From NCBI GenBank assembly GCA_023391015.1, contig JAEWBT010000132.1, positions 1 through 62,490 on the forward strand: 62,490 nt of DNA. The letters run 5' to 3'. The stretch's first letter is position 1, and each line of letters begins with the position of its first letter. The translations under genes were made by a program, and so were the position numbers. Of this stretch, positions 44,167 through 51,603 are shown one piece after another. A model generated the notes under the pieces. The model searched no databases, was not told where the DNA came from, and saw only the letters and a program-made list of their open reading frames with translations. Source of the stretch: Bacteroidota bacterium. GTDB lineage: Bacteria > Bacteroidota > Bacteroidia > Chitinophagales > Chitinophagaceae.

Positions 44167-45354
44167 TTACTTGATGATTTCAGTAACCTGACCGGCACCT
44201 ACGGTACGACCACCTTCACGGATGGCGAACTTCAGGCCTTTGTCCATCGCGATTGGAGCGATGAGCTTTACGTGCAGGTTTACGTTGTCGCCAGGCATCA
44301 CCATCTCCGTTCCTTCCGGCAGGGTGCACTCACCGGTAACGTCGGTGGTACGGAAGTAGAATTGCGGACGGTATTTGTTGAAGAACGGCGTGTGACGGCC
44401 ACCTTCGTCTTTGCTCAGTACATACACCTCACCACGGAACTCGGTGTGCGGAGTGATAGACTTCGGCGCGCAGATAACCATACCACGACGAATGTCTTTT
44501 TTCTCAATACCACGGAGGAGGATACCGGCGTTGTCACCAGCCTCACCGCGGTCGAGGAGTTTTTTGAACATCTCAACGCCTGTGCAGGTAGAAGTCAGCG
44601 GAGACTCGTTGAAACCAACGATTTCTACGTTGTCGCCTACTTTAATCACACCGCGCTCGATACGGCCGGTAGCTACAGTACCACGACCGGTGATGGTGAA
44701 CACGTCTTCCACAGACATCAGGAACGGCTGGTCAACAGCGCGCGGCGGCAGCGGAATGTATTCGTCAACGGCAGACATCAGCTCGTCGATAGCGGAAGTC
44801 CATTGGGCTTCGCCAGCGAGGGCGCCGGTAGCAGAACCTTTGATGATCGGCGTGTTGTCGCCGTCGAAGTCGTTTTTGCTCAGCAGCTCGCGGATTTCCA
44901 TCTCAACGAGTTCCAGAATTTCCGGATCGTCTACGAGGTCCACTTTGTTCATGAATACCACGATACGCGGAACACCAACTTGCTTAGCCAGCAGGATGTG
45001 CTCTTTGGTTTGCGGCATTGGGCCGTCAGTAGCAGCTACTACGAGGATCGCGCCGTCCATCTGGGCAGCACCGGTGATCATGTTTTTTACGTAGTCGGCG
45101 TGACCTGGGCAATCCACGTGTGCGTAGTGACGGTTGTCTGTTTCGTACTCTACGTGAGCGGTGTTGATGGTGATACCGCGCTCGCGCTCTTCCGGAGCAC
45201 CGTCGATCTCATCATAGCTCTTCTTCTGCGCCATGCCTTTGTTGGCCAGGTGACTTGTGATGGCAGCCGTCAGCGTGGTTTTACCGTGGTCCACGTGGCC
45301 GATGGTGCCAATGTTAACGTGCGGTTTCTCCCGCTTGAACGTCTCTTTTGCCAT
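44167..45354 (-). CDS. tuf: Elongation factor Tu
   Basis: This 395-residue GTPase delivers aminoacyl-tRNA to the ribosome. G1 GHVDHGKTTLTAAI, the switch residue in RERGITINTAHVEY, G3 DCPGHADYVKNM and G4 NKVDLVDD are all present, followed by domains II and III (RGTVATGRIERG, GVEMFKKLLDRGEAGDN). It is preceded on the same strand by four tRNA genes and has its own promoter at 45408-45438. A strong terminator directly after it separates it from the secE-nusG-ribosomal protein-rpoBC genes that usually follow. Confidence 0.98.
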   Translation of the reverse strand: MAKETFKREKPHVNIGTIGHVDHGKTTLTAAITSHLANKGMAQKKSYDEIDGAPEERERGITINTAHVEYETDNRHYAHVDCPGHADYVKNMITGAAQMDGAILVVAATDGPMPQTKEHILLAKQVGVPRIVVFMNKVDLVDDPEILELVEMEIRELLSKNDFDGDNTPIIKGSATGALAGEAQWTSAIDELMSAVDEYIPLPPRAVDQPFLMSVEDVFTITGRGTVATGRIERGVIKVGDNVEIVGFNESPLTSTCTGVEMFKKLLDRGEAGDNAGILLRGIEKKDIRRGMVICAPKSITPHTEFRGEVYVLSKDEGGRHTPFFNKYRPQFYFRTTDVTGECTLPEGTEMVMPGDNVNLHVKLIAPIAMDKGLKFAIREGGRTVGAGQVTEIIK

Positions 45355-45407
45355 TGTTTGTTTGGATTAAATAAGGTGTTTAATTGCAGGTTTTCGCCTT
45401 GCGGCTG

Positions 45408-45438
45408 CGAAAGTACGAATTTTTTTATTTCCACAAAA
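45408..45438 (-). promoter_or_regulatory. tuf promoter
   Basis: On the minus strand, TTTTG (45438-45434), 18 nt, then TACTTTCG (45415-45408): a close match to the Bacteroidota -33/-7 consensus. The ATG is about 54 nt downstream. Confidence 0.75.
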
Positions 45439-45547
45439 CATCCTTTCGACCTGTCCAACCGTTTTTTCTGTATTTTTTTAGAAAAACATTTCGACGGGGC
45501 GCGAAAGGTGCTTCCACGCGGGGGAAAAGGGGCTGCCAAGGTTTTTG

Positions 45548-45588
45548 TTTCCGGAAATGTGGTGGAAAACGAAGGGTATTTCCGGAAA
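45548..45588. repeat. Two TTTCCGGAAA copies between tRNA-Thr and tuf
   Basis: Copies start at 45548 and 45579, 31 bp apart (close to three helical turns), upstream of the tuf promoter. Confidence 0.85.
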
Positions 45589-45625
45589 TAAAAAAGCCAC
45601 CTGACAAGGCGGCTTTAAAAAATGC

Positions 45626-45700
<75 letters not shown>

Positions 45701-45728
45701 AAAAACTCACAAAGAAGTAAGTCTTGTG

Positions 45729-45801
45729 AGCGGGAGACGAGATTCGAACCCGCGACATTCAGCTTGGAAGGCTGACGCTCTACCAGCTGAGCTACTCCCG
45801 C
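45729..45801 (-). tRNA. tRNA-Gly (TCC)
   Basis: The acceptor GCGGGAG pairs with CTCCCGC. The anticodon loop CTTCCAA gives TCC, and the T-arm is CGGGTTCGAATCTCG. CCA is not encoded. Confidence 0.95.
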
Positions 45802-45805
45802 TTGT

Positions 45806-45872
45806 CATGTGTCATGTTTTATGTGTCATGTCTCACGGGTTATGAAACATGACACATAAAACATGACACATG
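45806..45872. repeat. Perfect 26-bp inverted repeat between tRNA-Gly and tRNA-Tyr
   Basis: The left arm (45806-45831) is built from two ATGTGTCATGT units. The right arm (45847-45872) is its exact reverse complement, and the loop is 15 nt. It would form a very stable hairpin in the polycistronic tRNA precursor. Confidence 0.95.
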
Positions 45873-45886
45873 CTCTGGTGTATGTG

Positions 45887-45969
<83 letters not shown>

Positions 45970-45982
45970 ATTTTTTTGGAGA

Positions 45983-45990
45983 CAAAAGTA
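45983..45990 (-). promoter_or_regulatory. Possible internal promoter box before tRNA-Tyr
   Basis: The minus strand reads TACTTTTG, a TAnnTTTG match 13 nt upstream of tRNA-Tyr. A -33 partner is not clear. Confidence 0.4.
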
Positions 45991-46052
45991 GAAAGATAAA
46001 AGAAGAAAGGACGGATTCTCTTTTATCTAAAATCTTTGGTCTCTCCAAAGAG

Positions 46053-46125
46053 AGCCGCTTGCCGGAATCGAACCAGCGACCTACTGATTACAAATCAGTT
46101 GCTCTACCAGCTGAGCTAAAGCGGC
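46053..46125 (-). tRNA. tRNA-Thr (TGT)
   Basis: The acceptor GCCGCTT pairs with AAGCGGC. The anticodon stem CTGAT/ATCAG with TGT gives Thr, and the T-arm is GCTGGTTCGATTCCGGC. It is first in the Thr-Tyr-Gly-Thr-tuf unit. CCA is not encoded. Confidence 0.95.
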
Positions 46126-46170
46126 TTGTTTTTATAAAGAACTTTCCCGTGCCTTTCGGTTTGGGGAGGG

Positions 46171-46201
46171 CAAATGTAAGGCGGAATTTTATTGGTGCAA
46201 A
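46171..46201 (-). promoter_or_regulatory. Promoter of the tRNA cluster
   Basis: The minus strand has TTTG (46201-46198), a 19-nt spacer, then TACATTTG (46178-46171), 45 nt before tRNA-Thr(TGT). Confidence 0.75.
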
Positions 46202-46251
46202 TTTTTTTCTGACACCACGCCATTTTCTTTGTAAAAAAGCAAAACCGTTGC

Positions 46252-46907
46252 ATGGCGACTCGCTTTTGGACGCTCCTGATTTTAGTGTCCATACAGGTCT
46301 TTAATGGCCACAGCCAATCGCCGCCCGCCCGCCTTGGAGGTGCAATCATTCCTACCCGCGCTACTGCGAAAGACCTGGGCGAGCTGGAACTGGCAGCTTA
46401 CTTGGGGCGGTTTCCCAAAATCGCCTGCCGCCACTGCCTCGTCCGAAGCGTATCGCCAGTGGCTGCGCGAAAACATCTGGTATGTTAAGCTGATGTTGCC
46501 CTTCGCCTCGCTTGGAAAGACATCCCGATTGCCTTCCGGCATGAAAAAGCCGTCTGGGGATACGACCTCGCCAACGAGCCCGAAACCATATCCATTGATC
46601 CGGACTCCCGGTGAAGTTTATATCGGCGCATGGCCGGGCAGGTACGTGACTGGCAACTGCCCCACAATACCCGGATTTATGTGGGCGAGTTCAGCACCAT
46701 CCGCTGGGCACCCAATGGCAGTGCCTGTCGCTAGCTGCGCGATTGTATTGCCCTTTTTGAAGAATGGGATGGAACTTGGCATCTGGCAGCAATCGGAGCG
46801 ACACCCACACCCAGCCGGTGACCGAATCCACCGACCGGCTTTTGCTTTTAAAGGATGTTTTCCGGAAAAATGAAGCCGTTTTTAAGGACGTATTCAGTCC
46901 GGAGTAG
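46252..46907 (+). pseudogene. Decayed glycoside hydrolase family 5 (cellulase-like) gene
   Basis: Fragments of a secreted GH5 enzyme are readable in order across shifting frames. First comes the signal plus N-terminus (MATRFWTLLILVSIQVFNG, RLGGAIIPTRATAKDLGEL), then after a +1 shift QLTWGGFPKSPAATAS and YRQWLREN. After another shift come LAWKDIPIAFRHEKAVW and GYDLANEPE with the acid/base Glu. Then come RIYVGEFSTIRWAPNG with the nucleophile Glu, LRDCIALFEEWDG, and in a third frame TESTDRLLLLKDVF ending at a natural TAG (46905-46907). In-frame stops lie at 46612 and 46732. About 218 codons remain of an expected ~330, so deletions also occurred. It is not functional as it stands. Confidence 0.85.
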
Positions 46908-46931
46908 TGACAAGGCATGCCTTGTCGCTAC
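46904..46931. repeat. 28-bp palindrome, GACAAGG variant
   Basis: GTAGTGACAAGGCATGCC and its near-perfect complement end in CTAC. It is a member of the GCATGC-centred family and overlaps the end of the pseudogene. Confidence 0.8.
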
Positions 46932-46971
46932 AAGAATCCATAAATTCCCATCCTCTAATTCCACTCTAATT

Positions 46972-46999
46972 CCACAGACGATGCATGCATCGTCTCTAC
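46972..46999. repeat. 28-bp palindrome, GACGATG variant
   Basis: AGACGATGCATGCATCGTCT forms a perfect core flanked by CTAC on one side. It is the second family member within 100 bp. Confidence 0.8.
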
Positions 47000-47024
47000 A
47001 AAATCCTAACTCCCAATTCCTTTT

Positions 47025-48437
47025 CTACACCTCCTTCAACGCCGTGGCCAGCTCTCCCAACACCTTTTTGGCATCGCCAAACAGCATGCTGGTTTTGGGT
47101 TTGAAAAACAGGTCGTTTTCAATGCCGGCATAACCCGGTTTCATGCTGCGCTTGTTGACGATGACGTGGTCTGCTTTCTCTACTTCCAGAATCGGCATCC
47201 CATAAATGGGCGAGGCCGGGTCTTCCTTTGCTGCCGGATTCACTACGTCATTAGCGCCCAGAATCAGCACGACTGAAGTCGCGCCCATGCCCGCGTTGGC
47301 GTCTTCCATTTCCAGGAGTTTTTCGTAGGGCACGTCGGCTTCGGCAAGCAATACGTTCATATGGCCCGGCATCCGGCCCGCCACCGGGTGAATGCCGTAA
47401 GCGACTTCCACCCCGCGCGCTTCCAACAGTTTCTCCAACTCGTGACACGCGTGCTGCGCCTGCGCTACTGCCAGTCCATAACCCGGCACAATCAGGACTT
47501 TGCTCGCATAGGCCATCAGCGTAGCTGCGTCGGCGAGGGATACTTCTTTGTAATGACCGGCTTCTTTCGCTGGGCCATTTCCGGAAACTGTGCCGCCGCC
47601 GAACGACCCCAATAGCACGTTTTTGAGCGAGCGGTTCATCGCCTTGCACATCAAAATTGTCAGAATGGTGCCTGCCGAACCTACGAGAATACCGCCTGTC
47701 AGCATCACCGGATTGTCATAAAGAAAGCCGCCAAAGGCCGCCGCTACGCCGGTAAACGAGTTGAGCAGCGAAATTACCACCGGCATATCCGCACCGCCGA
47801 TGGGCAACACGAACAGCACCCCATAAGCTGCCGAGAGTGCCAGAATCGCCCAGAAAAGCGCTACCGGGCCGCCCAGCAGCATCCAGACGGTGAGCGCCAC
47901 CATTCCGCCGAGCAACAGGAAATTCAGCATTTGCCCTGCTGGAACCGTCCGGTCTTTCACTTTCCCGGCCAGCTTGCCCCACGCCACTGCCGAGCCGGTC
48001 GCCGACACCGTTCCGATAATCATTCCCAAAAGGATAATCAGCAATTTGCCGCCCGACGCGTTCGGGTCGTCGTGAAATTCTACGATGGAAATCAGCATGG
48101 CGCACGCGCCGCCGGTGCCGTTGAAAAGACTCACCATTTCCGGCATGGCCGTCATCTGCACGCGCCGCGCCATCCCCGTGCCCAGTACGCCGCCCACGAG
48201 CAGTCCGGCGAAAATCCAGCCTTTGTTGCCAAGGTGTTCAATGGTTTGCGGAGAACGGTACAGGAAAATCGTTGCCAAAATAGCCAGCGCCATGCCCCCG
48301 GCAGCCACCAGGTTGCCCCGCCGCGCGCTATCGGGTCGCGACAGCATTTTCAGGCCCAGAATAAAGGTGATAGAGCCAATAAGGTAGCAGAATAAGAGCA
48401 GGCTTTGTTCGTTGAGAAAGCGGGCGAAGGGGTTCAT
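47025..48437 (-). CDS. pntB: NAD(P) transhydrogenase subunit beta
   Basis: This 470-residue subunit has about eight to nine membrane helices in its first ~270 residues (LLLFCYLIGSITFILGL, LLIILLGMIIGTVSATGS). A C-terminal NADP(H)-binding dIII domain follows (VLIVPGYGLAVAQAQH, YGIHPVAGRMPGHMNVLLAEA, VVLILGANDVVNPAA). Together with the two alpha polypeptides it couples proton entry to hydride transfer from NADH to NADP+. It is last in the three-gene operon. Confidence 0.96.
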   Translation of the reverse strand: MNPFARFLNEQSLLLFCYLIGSITFILGLKMLSRPDSARRGNLVAAGGMALAILATIFLYRSPQTIEHLGNKGWIFAGLLVGGVLGTGMARRVQMTAMPEMVSLFNGTGGACAMLISIVEFHDDPNASGGKLLIILLGMIIGTVSATGSAVAWGKLAGKVKDRTVPAGQMLNFLLLGGMVALTVWMLLGGPVALFWAILALSAAYGVLFVLPIGGADMPVVISLLNSFTGVAAAFGGFLYDNPVMLTGGILVGSAGTILTILMCKAMNRSLKNVLLGSFGGGTVSGNGPAKEAGHYKEVSLADAATLMAYASKVLIVPGYGLAVAQAQHACHELEKLLEARGVEVAYGIHPVAGRMPGHMNVLLAEADVPYEKLLEMEDANAGMGATSVVLILGANDVVNPAAKEDPASPIYGMPILEVEKADHVIVNKRSMKPGYAGIENDLFFKPKTSMLFGDAKKVLGELATALKEV

Positions 48438-48534
48438 GGATGCTTAGGGTGTTTCGCTTGGAACACAATTTTTTTAGGGCGGATAAGACGCATTCTTTTT
48501 GTCATTCCCGAAGGGAATCTTCACAATTGCAGCA

Positions 48535-48852
48535 TCAGTCCTTCTTCTTCTTACTTGCAAACATTTGCAGCATCCGGTCCGTCACCACGAAGCCGCCCAC
48601 CACATTGAGCGTACCAAGGACTACGGCCAGGAAACCCAGTGTCAGGGCCAGATAATCATCCGCCGGAGCGGTACCCATCACGATGATAGCCCCGATAATC
48701 ACAACGCCGTGAATGGCGTTGGCACCGCTCATCAGCGGGGTATGCAACACGCTCGGCACGCGTCCAATCACCTCAATTCCCAGGAAAATAGAGAGAATGA
48801 CAATGGTGATAAGTTGCTGGTGCTGAAGGAAAAAAACGGAAAGCGTTTCCAT
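48535..48852 (-). CDS. pntAB: NAD(P) transhydrogenase subunit alpha part 2 (membrane)
   Basis: This 105-residue protein has three to four membrane helices. It has the conserved IEVIGRVPSVLHTPLMSGANAIHGVVI segment and a VLGTLNVVGGFVVTDRMLQMF end. A separate membrane piece of alpha is the Rhodospirillum rubrum-type arrangement. It lies between pntAA and pntB. Confidence 0.95.
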   Translation of the reverse strand: METLSVFFLQHQQLITIVILSIFLGIEVIGRVPSVLHTPLMSGANAIHGVVIIGAIIVMGTAPADDYLALTLGFLAVVLGTLNVVGGFVVTDRMLQMFASKKKKD

Positions 48853-48964
48853 GGAAGTTTATGGGTTGAGAAAGGGTTTATACAGGTTTATTTCCGGAAA
48901 AATTCGTCTGAATCTGTGGTATCCGCGTGCCGTCTTTTTCTCACAGATTTTCACAGCCATTGAG

Positions 48965-50083
48965 CTATTGAGTAATTAAGGCAGCGACGCGTTCGTTCGT
49001 TACTTTGCCTTCGTGGGTGAGGCAGGCACCGGCGACTAGCTCGTCATCAAATGGGAGTTGCAGTGTGTTTTCTTTGGAGATAAGGAGCGCAAGGAAATTG
49101 GTCATGTTCTTCGCAAACAGCTTACTGGCATCGGCGGGCGTTGTGGCGGGCAGGTTTGTAGGGCCGAGAATCGTAACGCCGTTGTGAACCACCGTTTCGT
49201 CGGGGCGGGAGAGGGCGCAGTTGCCGCCGGTAGCCGCCGCTAGGTCAACAATGACCGAACCGGCGCGCATACCTTCCAGGGCCTCCAGCGAAATCAATTT
49301 GGGGGCAGGTTTTCCGGGAATTTGCGCTGTGGTAATTACAATATCGCTTTTGCGCACGTGCTCCGCGATTTTGGCTGCCTGCCGCGCTTTAAAATCCTCC
49401 GATTGCTCCACGGCATAGCCGCCCGCTGCCGAGGCATCTGCCGCGCCTTCCACCTCAATAAATTTGGCCCCGAGGCTGCCCACTTCTTCTTTTACCGCCG
49501 GACGGGTGTCAAACACTTCTACCACTGCACCGAGGCGACGCGCCGTAGCGATAGCCTGCAAGCCAGCCACACCCGCGCCGAGAATCAGCACTTTGGCGGG
49601 CGGCACCGAACCGGCGGCGGTCATAAACATGGGCAGGTAGCGGCTGTAAGTAGTGGCGGCGAGCAACACAGCCTTGTAACCGGCGATATTGGCCTGCGAA
49701 GACAGCACGTCCATCGCCTGTGCGCGGGTGGTGCGGGGCAAGAGGTCTAAAGAAAAAACCGTTGCGCCGGTCGCTGCCCAGCGGCTTGCCCATTGTGGTG
49801 CTCCTAAAGCGTTGAATTGCCCGATAAGCACCTGGCCGTTTTTGGGCGAGAAATCTATCGGCGGATGAATACAAAGCAGAACATTGGCGCTTTGCAGCAG
49901 GTTTTCCCGCGAAGTGATTTGGGCCCCGACGGCTTCGTAGGCCGCGTTGTCGGCGAAAGCGCCCTGGCCGGCCGCACTTTCTACCCAAACTTCCAGTCCT
50001 TTTTTGACGAGCGCCCCGGCGGCTTCGGGCGTGAGGGCAACGCGGGTTTCGGGCTGCGATTCTTTTAGTACGCCTGCAATCAT
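48965..50083 (-). CDS. pntAA: NAD(P) transhydrogenase subunit alpha part 1 (NAD-binding)
   Basis: This 372-residue soluble dI component starts at MIAGVLKESQPETRVALTPEA; an in-frame extension upstream lacks family similarity. It shows the NAD-binding VLILGAGVAGLQAIATARRLGAVVEVFDTR and the mobile-loop region. DIVITTAQIPGKPAPKLI and GSVIVDLAAATGGNCA follow. It is first in the operon and divergent from cas6. Confidence 0.95.
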   Translation of the reverse strand: MIAGVLKESQPETRVALTPEAAGALVKKGLEVWVESAAGQGAFADNAAYEAVGAQITSRENLLQSANVLLCIHPPIDFSPKNGQVLIGQFNALGAPQWASRWAATGATVFSLDLLPRTTRAQAMDVLSSQANIAGYKAVLLAATTYSRYLPMFMTAAGSVPPAKVLILGAGVAGLQAIATARRLGAVVEVFDTRPAVKEEVGSLGAKFIEVEGAADASAAGGYAVEQSEDFKARQAAKIAEHVRKSDIVITTAQIPGKPAPKLISLEALEGMRAGSVIVDLAAATGGNCALSRPDETVVHNGVTILGPTNLPATTPADASKLFAKNMTNFLALLISKENTLQLPFDDELVAGACLTHEGKVTNERVAALITQ

Positions 50084-50448
50084 AAACAAGAGCGGTGTTT
50101 GCTCGAAAGATAGAGAAAGGTTTTGGGCCGTCAAAATAGCGCTTTTAAAGTTTTTTGTCTCCGCAGGCTTTCAGGGATTACAAGCAGCAATATTTTAGGT
50201 GCTGATAACCGTTTCTTTGCTCTGGTAGTTGTTGGCGGGCAGATTCGCAACCAGGAAAGGTTTTGGCATCCTTAAATATTTCCGGAAAACGCGCTTTGTT
50301 TCCGGAAAATAACTGCCTGAACGAGGCGAAAAAAGCCGCGAAGTTGAGCGGATAACACGCCAAACTGCGTCATGGAGAAATTTTCAAAAATGTTTCTTTT
50401 TCCGGAAATAACGCATTAGTATTGTGGTCATCAAAGGCCTTTTTAGCA
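50084..50448. other. Divergent intergenic region between pntAA and cas6
   Basis: It holds a palindrome pair (50279/50299, 20 bp apart) and a third TTTCCGGAAA at 50399-50408, 41 nt before the cas6 ATG. Both promoters must lie here. No gene or array is visible. Confidence 0.6.
50279..50308. repeat. Paired TTTCCGGAAA element upstream of the cas operon
   Basis: Exact copies start at 50279 and 50299, with the linker ACGCGCTTTG resembling those of the other pairs. Confidence 0.9.
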
Positions 50449-51174
50449 ATGCGCGCGCTTATCCGTTTTAGTCCCAATACTCATACCGTTCCGTTTAATC
50501 ACCTGCCAAAAGTGGTAGGTTTCATTCACAGATGCATTGGTAAAGACAACGCGCTGCACGACAGCGTGAGCCTCTACTCGCTGGGCTGGCTACAAGGTGG
50601 TGTGAAGCGGCGTGAAGGGCTGCATTTTCCGGAAGGCGCGCAACTTACGTTTAGCTCGCCGGATTCGGATGTGTTGCTGCAACTGATGCAGGGCATTCAG
50701 GAAGATGCTCATTTTGCCTTTGGTATGGTGGCCGAGGCGACGCACTTGCAACAGGCACCGATGGTAGATACCGGCGAAGCGCGGTTTGGCGTGGCCTCAC
50801 CGGTGCTGGTGCGTAAAGAAGTGCCGTTCGCAGAACTGCCAGAACACATTCGTCATAAGATGGAAGCGCACGGTGAGATTCCGGAAACGGCCACCAAATA
50901 CCTGACCTACGAAGACGGCGACGAGGCCGACGCACTGCTCACCCAGGTGTTGCACACCAAACTGGCCGCCGCAGGCCTGCCGACTGAAGGCGCATCCGTC
51001 GCTTTTGACCGGTATTACCTACGGCCAAGGGTGAAACTGGTAAACTATAAGGGCACCCAAAGCAAGGCTACCGTTTGCCCGGTGATTGTGAGCGGAAGTG
51101 CGGAACAGATTGCGTTCTGCTGGAACGTCGGTGTTGGGCAATGCACTGGAATATCTTATGGGAGCTTGAAGTAG
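50449..51174 (+). CDS. cas6: CRISPR-associated endoribonuclease Cas6 (type I-B)
   Basis: This 241-residue protein starts at MRALIRFSPNTHTVPFNH; an upstream in-frame start is less likely. Two RAMP-like halves are visible: GFIHRCIGKDNALHD, YSLGWLQGGVKRREGLHFPEGA, then VASPVLVRKEV. The C-terminal glycine-rich loop is CWNVGVGQCTGISYGSLK. Cas6 cuts the array transcript within each repeat to make crRNAs with an 8-nt 5' handle (here ATTGAAAC). It is first gene of the cas cluster. The following 215 nt holds repeat-like fragments. Confidence 0.92.
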   Translation: MRALIRFSPNTHTVPFNHLPKVVGFIHRCIGKDNALHDSVSLYSLGWLQGGVKRREGLHFPEGAQLTFSSPDSDVLLQLMQGIQEDAHFAFGMVAEATHLQQAPMVDTGEARFGVASPVLVRKEVPFAELPEHIRHKMEAHGEIPETATKYLTYEDGDEADALLTQVLHTKLAAAGLPTEGASVAFDRYYLRPRVKLVNYKGTQSKATVCPVIVSGSAEQIAFCWNVGVGQCTGISYGSLK

Positions 51175-51248
51175 GAGTTAGAACGGTTCAATTCTGGTTC
51201 TATCAATGATAAAAACCACGTTTCAATTCCTTTTCTAACCCTTACTTC
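51168..51248 (-). ncRNA. Candidate CreA-like degenerate mini-CRISPR
   Basis: On the minus strand, GGAATTGAAAC (51230-51220) equals the last 11 nt of the CRISPR repeat. About 21-26 nt of spacer-like sequence (starting GTGGTTTTTATC) follows, then AATTGAACCG (51193-51184), equal to repeat positions 6-15. Outer 16-nt arms (51168-51183 and 51233-51248; 14 of 16 pair) fold back on each other. The layout pseudo-repeat, short spacer, pseudo-repeat matches described CreA antitoxin RNAs, which also sit between cas6 and cas8 in a haloarchaeal type I-B locus. Expression is not shown. A dead remnant of an old repeat pair is the alternative. Confidence 0.45.
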
Positions 51249-51317
51249 AAAAACAACCCATTTGTCAGTAAATGCGACTAAATTTCACCTTTATAGACAA
51301 AATGACTTAAAAACATA

Positions 51318-51343
51318 TTGTGGCACACATCTTGTGAAGTTTG
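51318..51343 (+). promoter_or_regulatory. Possible promoter of the cas effector operon
   Basis: TTG (51318-51320) with a 15-nt spacer and GAAGTTTG (51336-51343) is a weak match to TTTG/TAnnTTTG. It would give a leader of about 40 nt for the Cys-rich ORF and cas8b. An AAGGAG at 51350 is too far from the ATG to be its ribosome site. Confidence 0.35.
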
Positions 51344-51389
51344 AAAAATAAGGAGTTTTCCTGTTCTTTCAATTCTAAATACCACTGAG

Positions 51390-51596
51390 ATGAAAACCAC
51401 TTTCTCTTCTCATCGCGATTACTGTTCTACTTGCGGCAAATGTACTTGCTGCTGGGATTTATCGGAAGAAACTTGTTGCTACGGTAACTGCTTTATAACA
51501 AGAACTCGCGGTAGGATAGTCTCGCCTTTAAGGACAGTGCGGTCGCCTAGAAGTCATAATGAAGAAAACGGAAAACAACTAACAATAGAATTCTGA
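51390..51596 (+). CDS. Small cysteine-rich protein in the cas operon
   Basis: This 68-residue ORF was not recognised. Eight cysteines fall in 23 residues (CSTCGKCTCCWD then ETCCYGNC, C12 to C34), a metallothionein- or zinc-ribbon-like density. An Arg/Ser-rich tail follows. Its stop is 7 nt before cas8b, spacing typical of a translated operon gene. Base composition is more AT-rich than neighbouring cas genes. The start region (51389-51400) matches 11 of the first 12 nt of the spacer-like part of the upstream degenerate repeat unit. It could be a metal-binding accessory, a toxin-like target of that unit, or a chance ORF. Confidence 0.5.
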   Translation: MKTTFSSHRDYCSTCGKCTCCWDLSEETCCYGNCFITRTRGRIVSPLRTVRSPRSHNEENGKQLTIEF

Positions 51597-51603
51597 TCCT
51601 GAC

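Noticed and set aside
44087..44167. tRNA-Trp or secE downstream of tuf
   Set aside because: The sequence holds only a terminator; no tRNA fold or secE-like ORF is present.
44272..45591. 439-codon plus-strand open frame
   Set aside because: It is the reverse complement of tuf and its leader.
46304..46873. 189-codon ORF as an intact gene
   Set aside because: Only part of it matches GH5 sequence, and the rest is out of frame relative to the ancestral protein; it is part of the pseudogene.
51362..51376. Third CRISPR-repeat fragment (TTTCAATTC) upstream of the Cys-rich ORF
   Set aside because: The match is only 9 nt in AT-rich DNA, too short to call; it is noted because it lies in the presumed promoter region.
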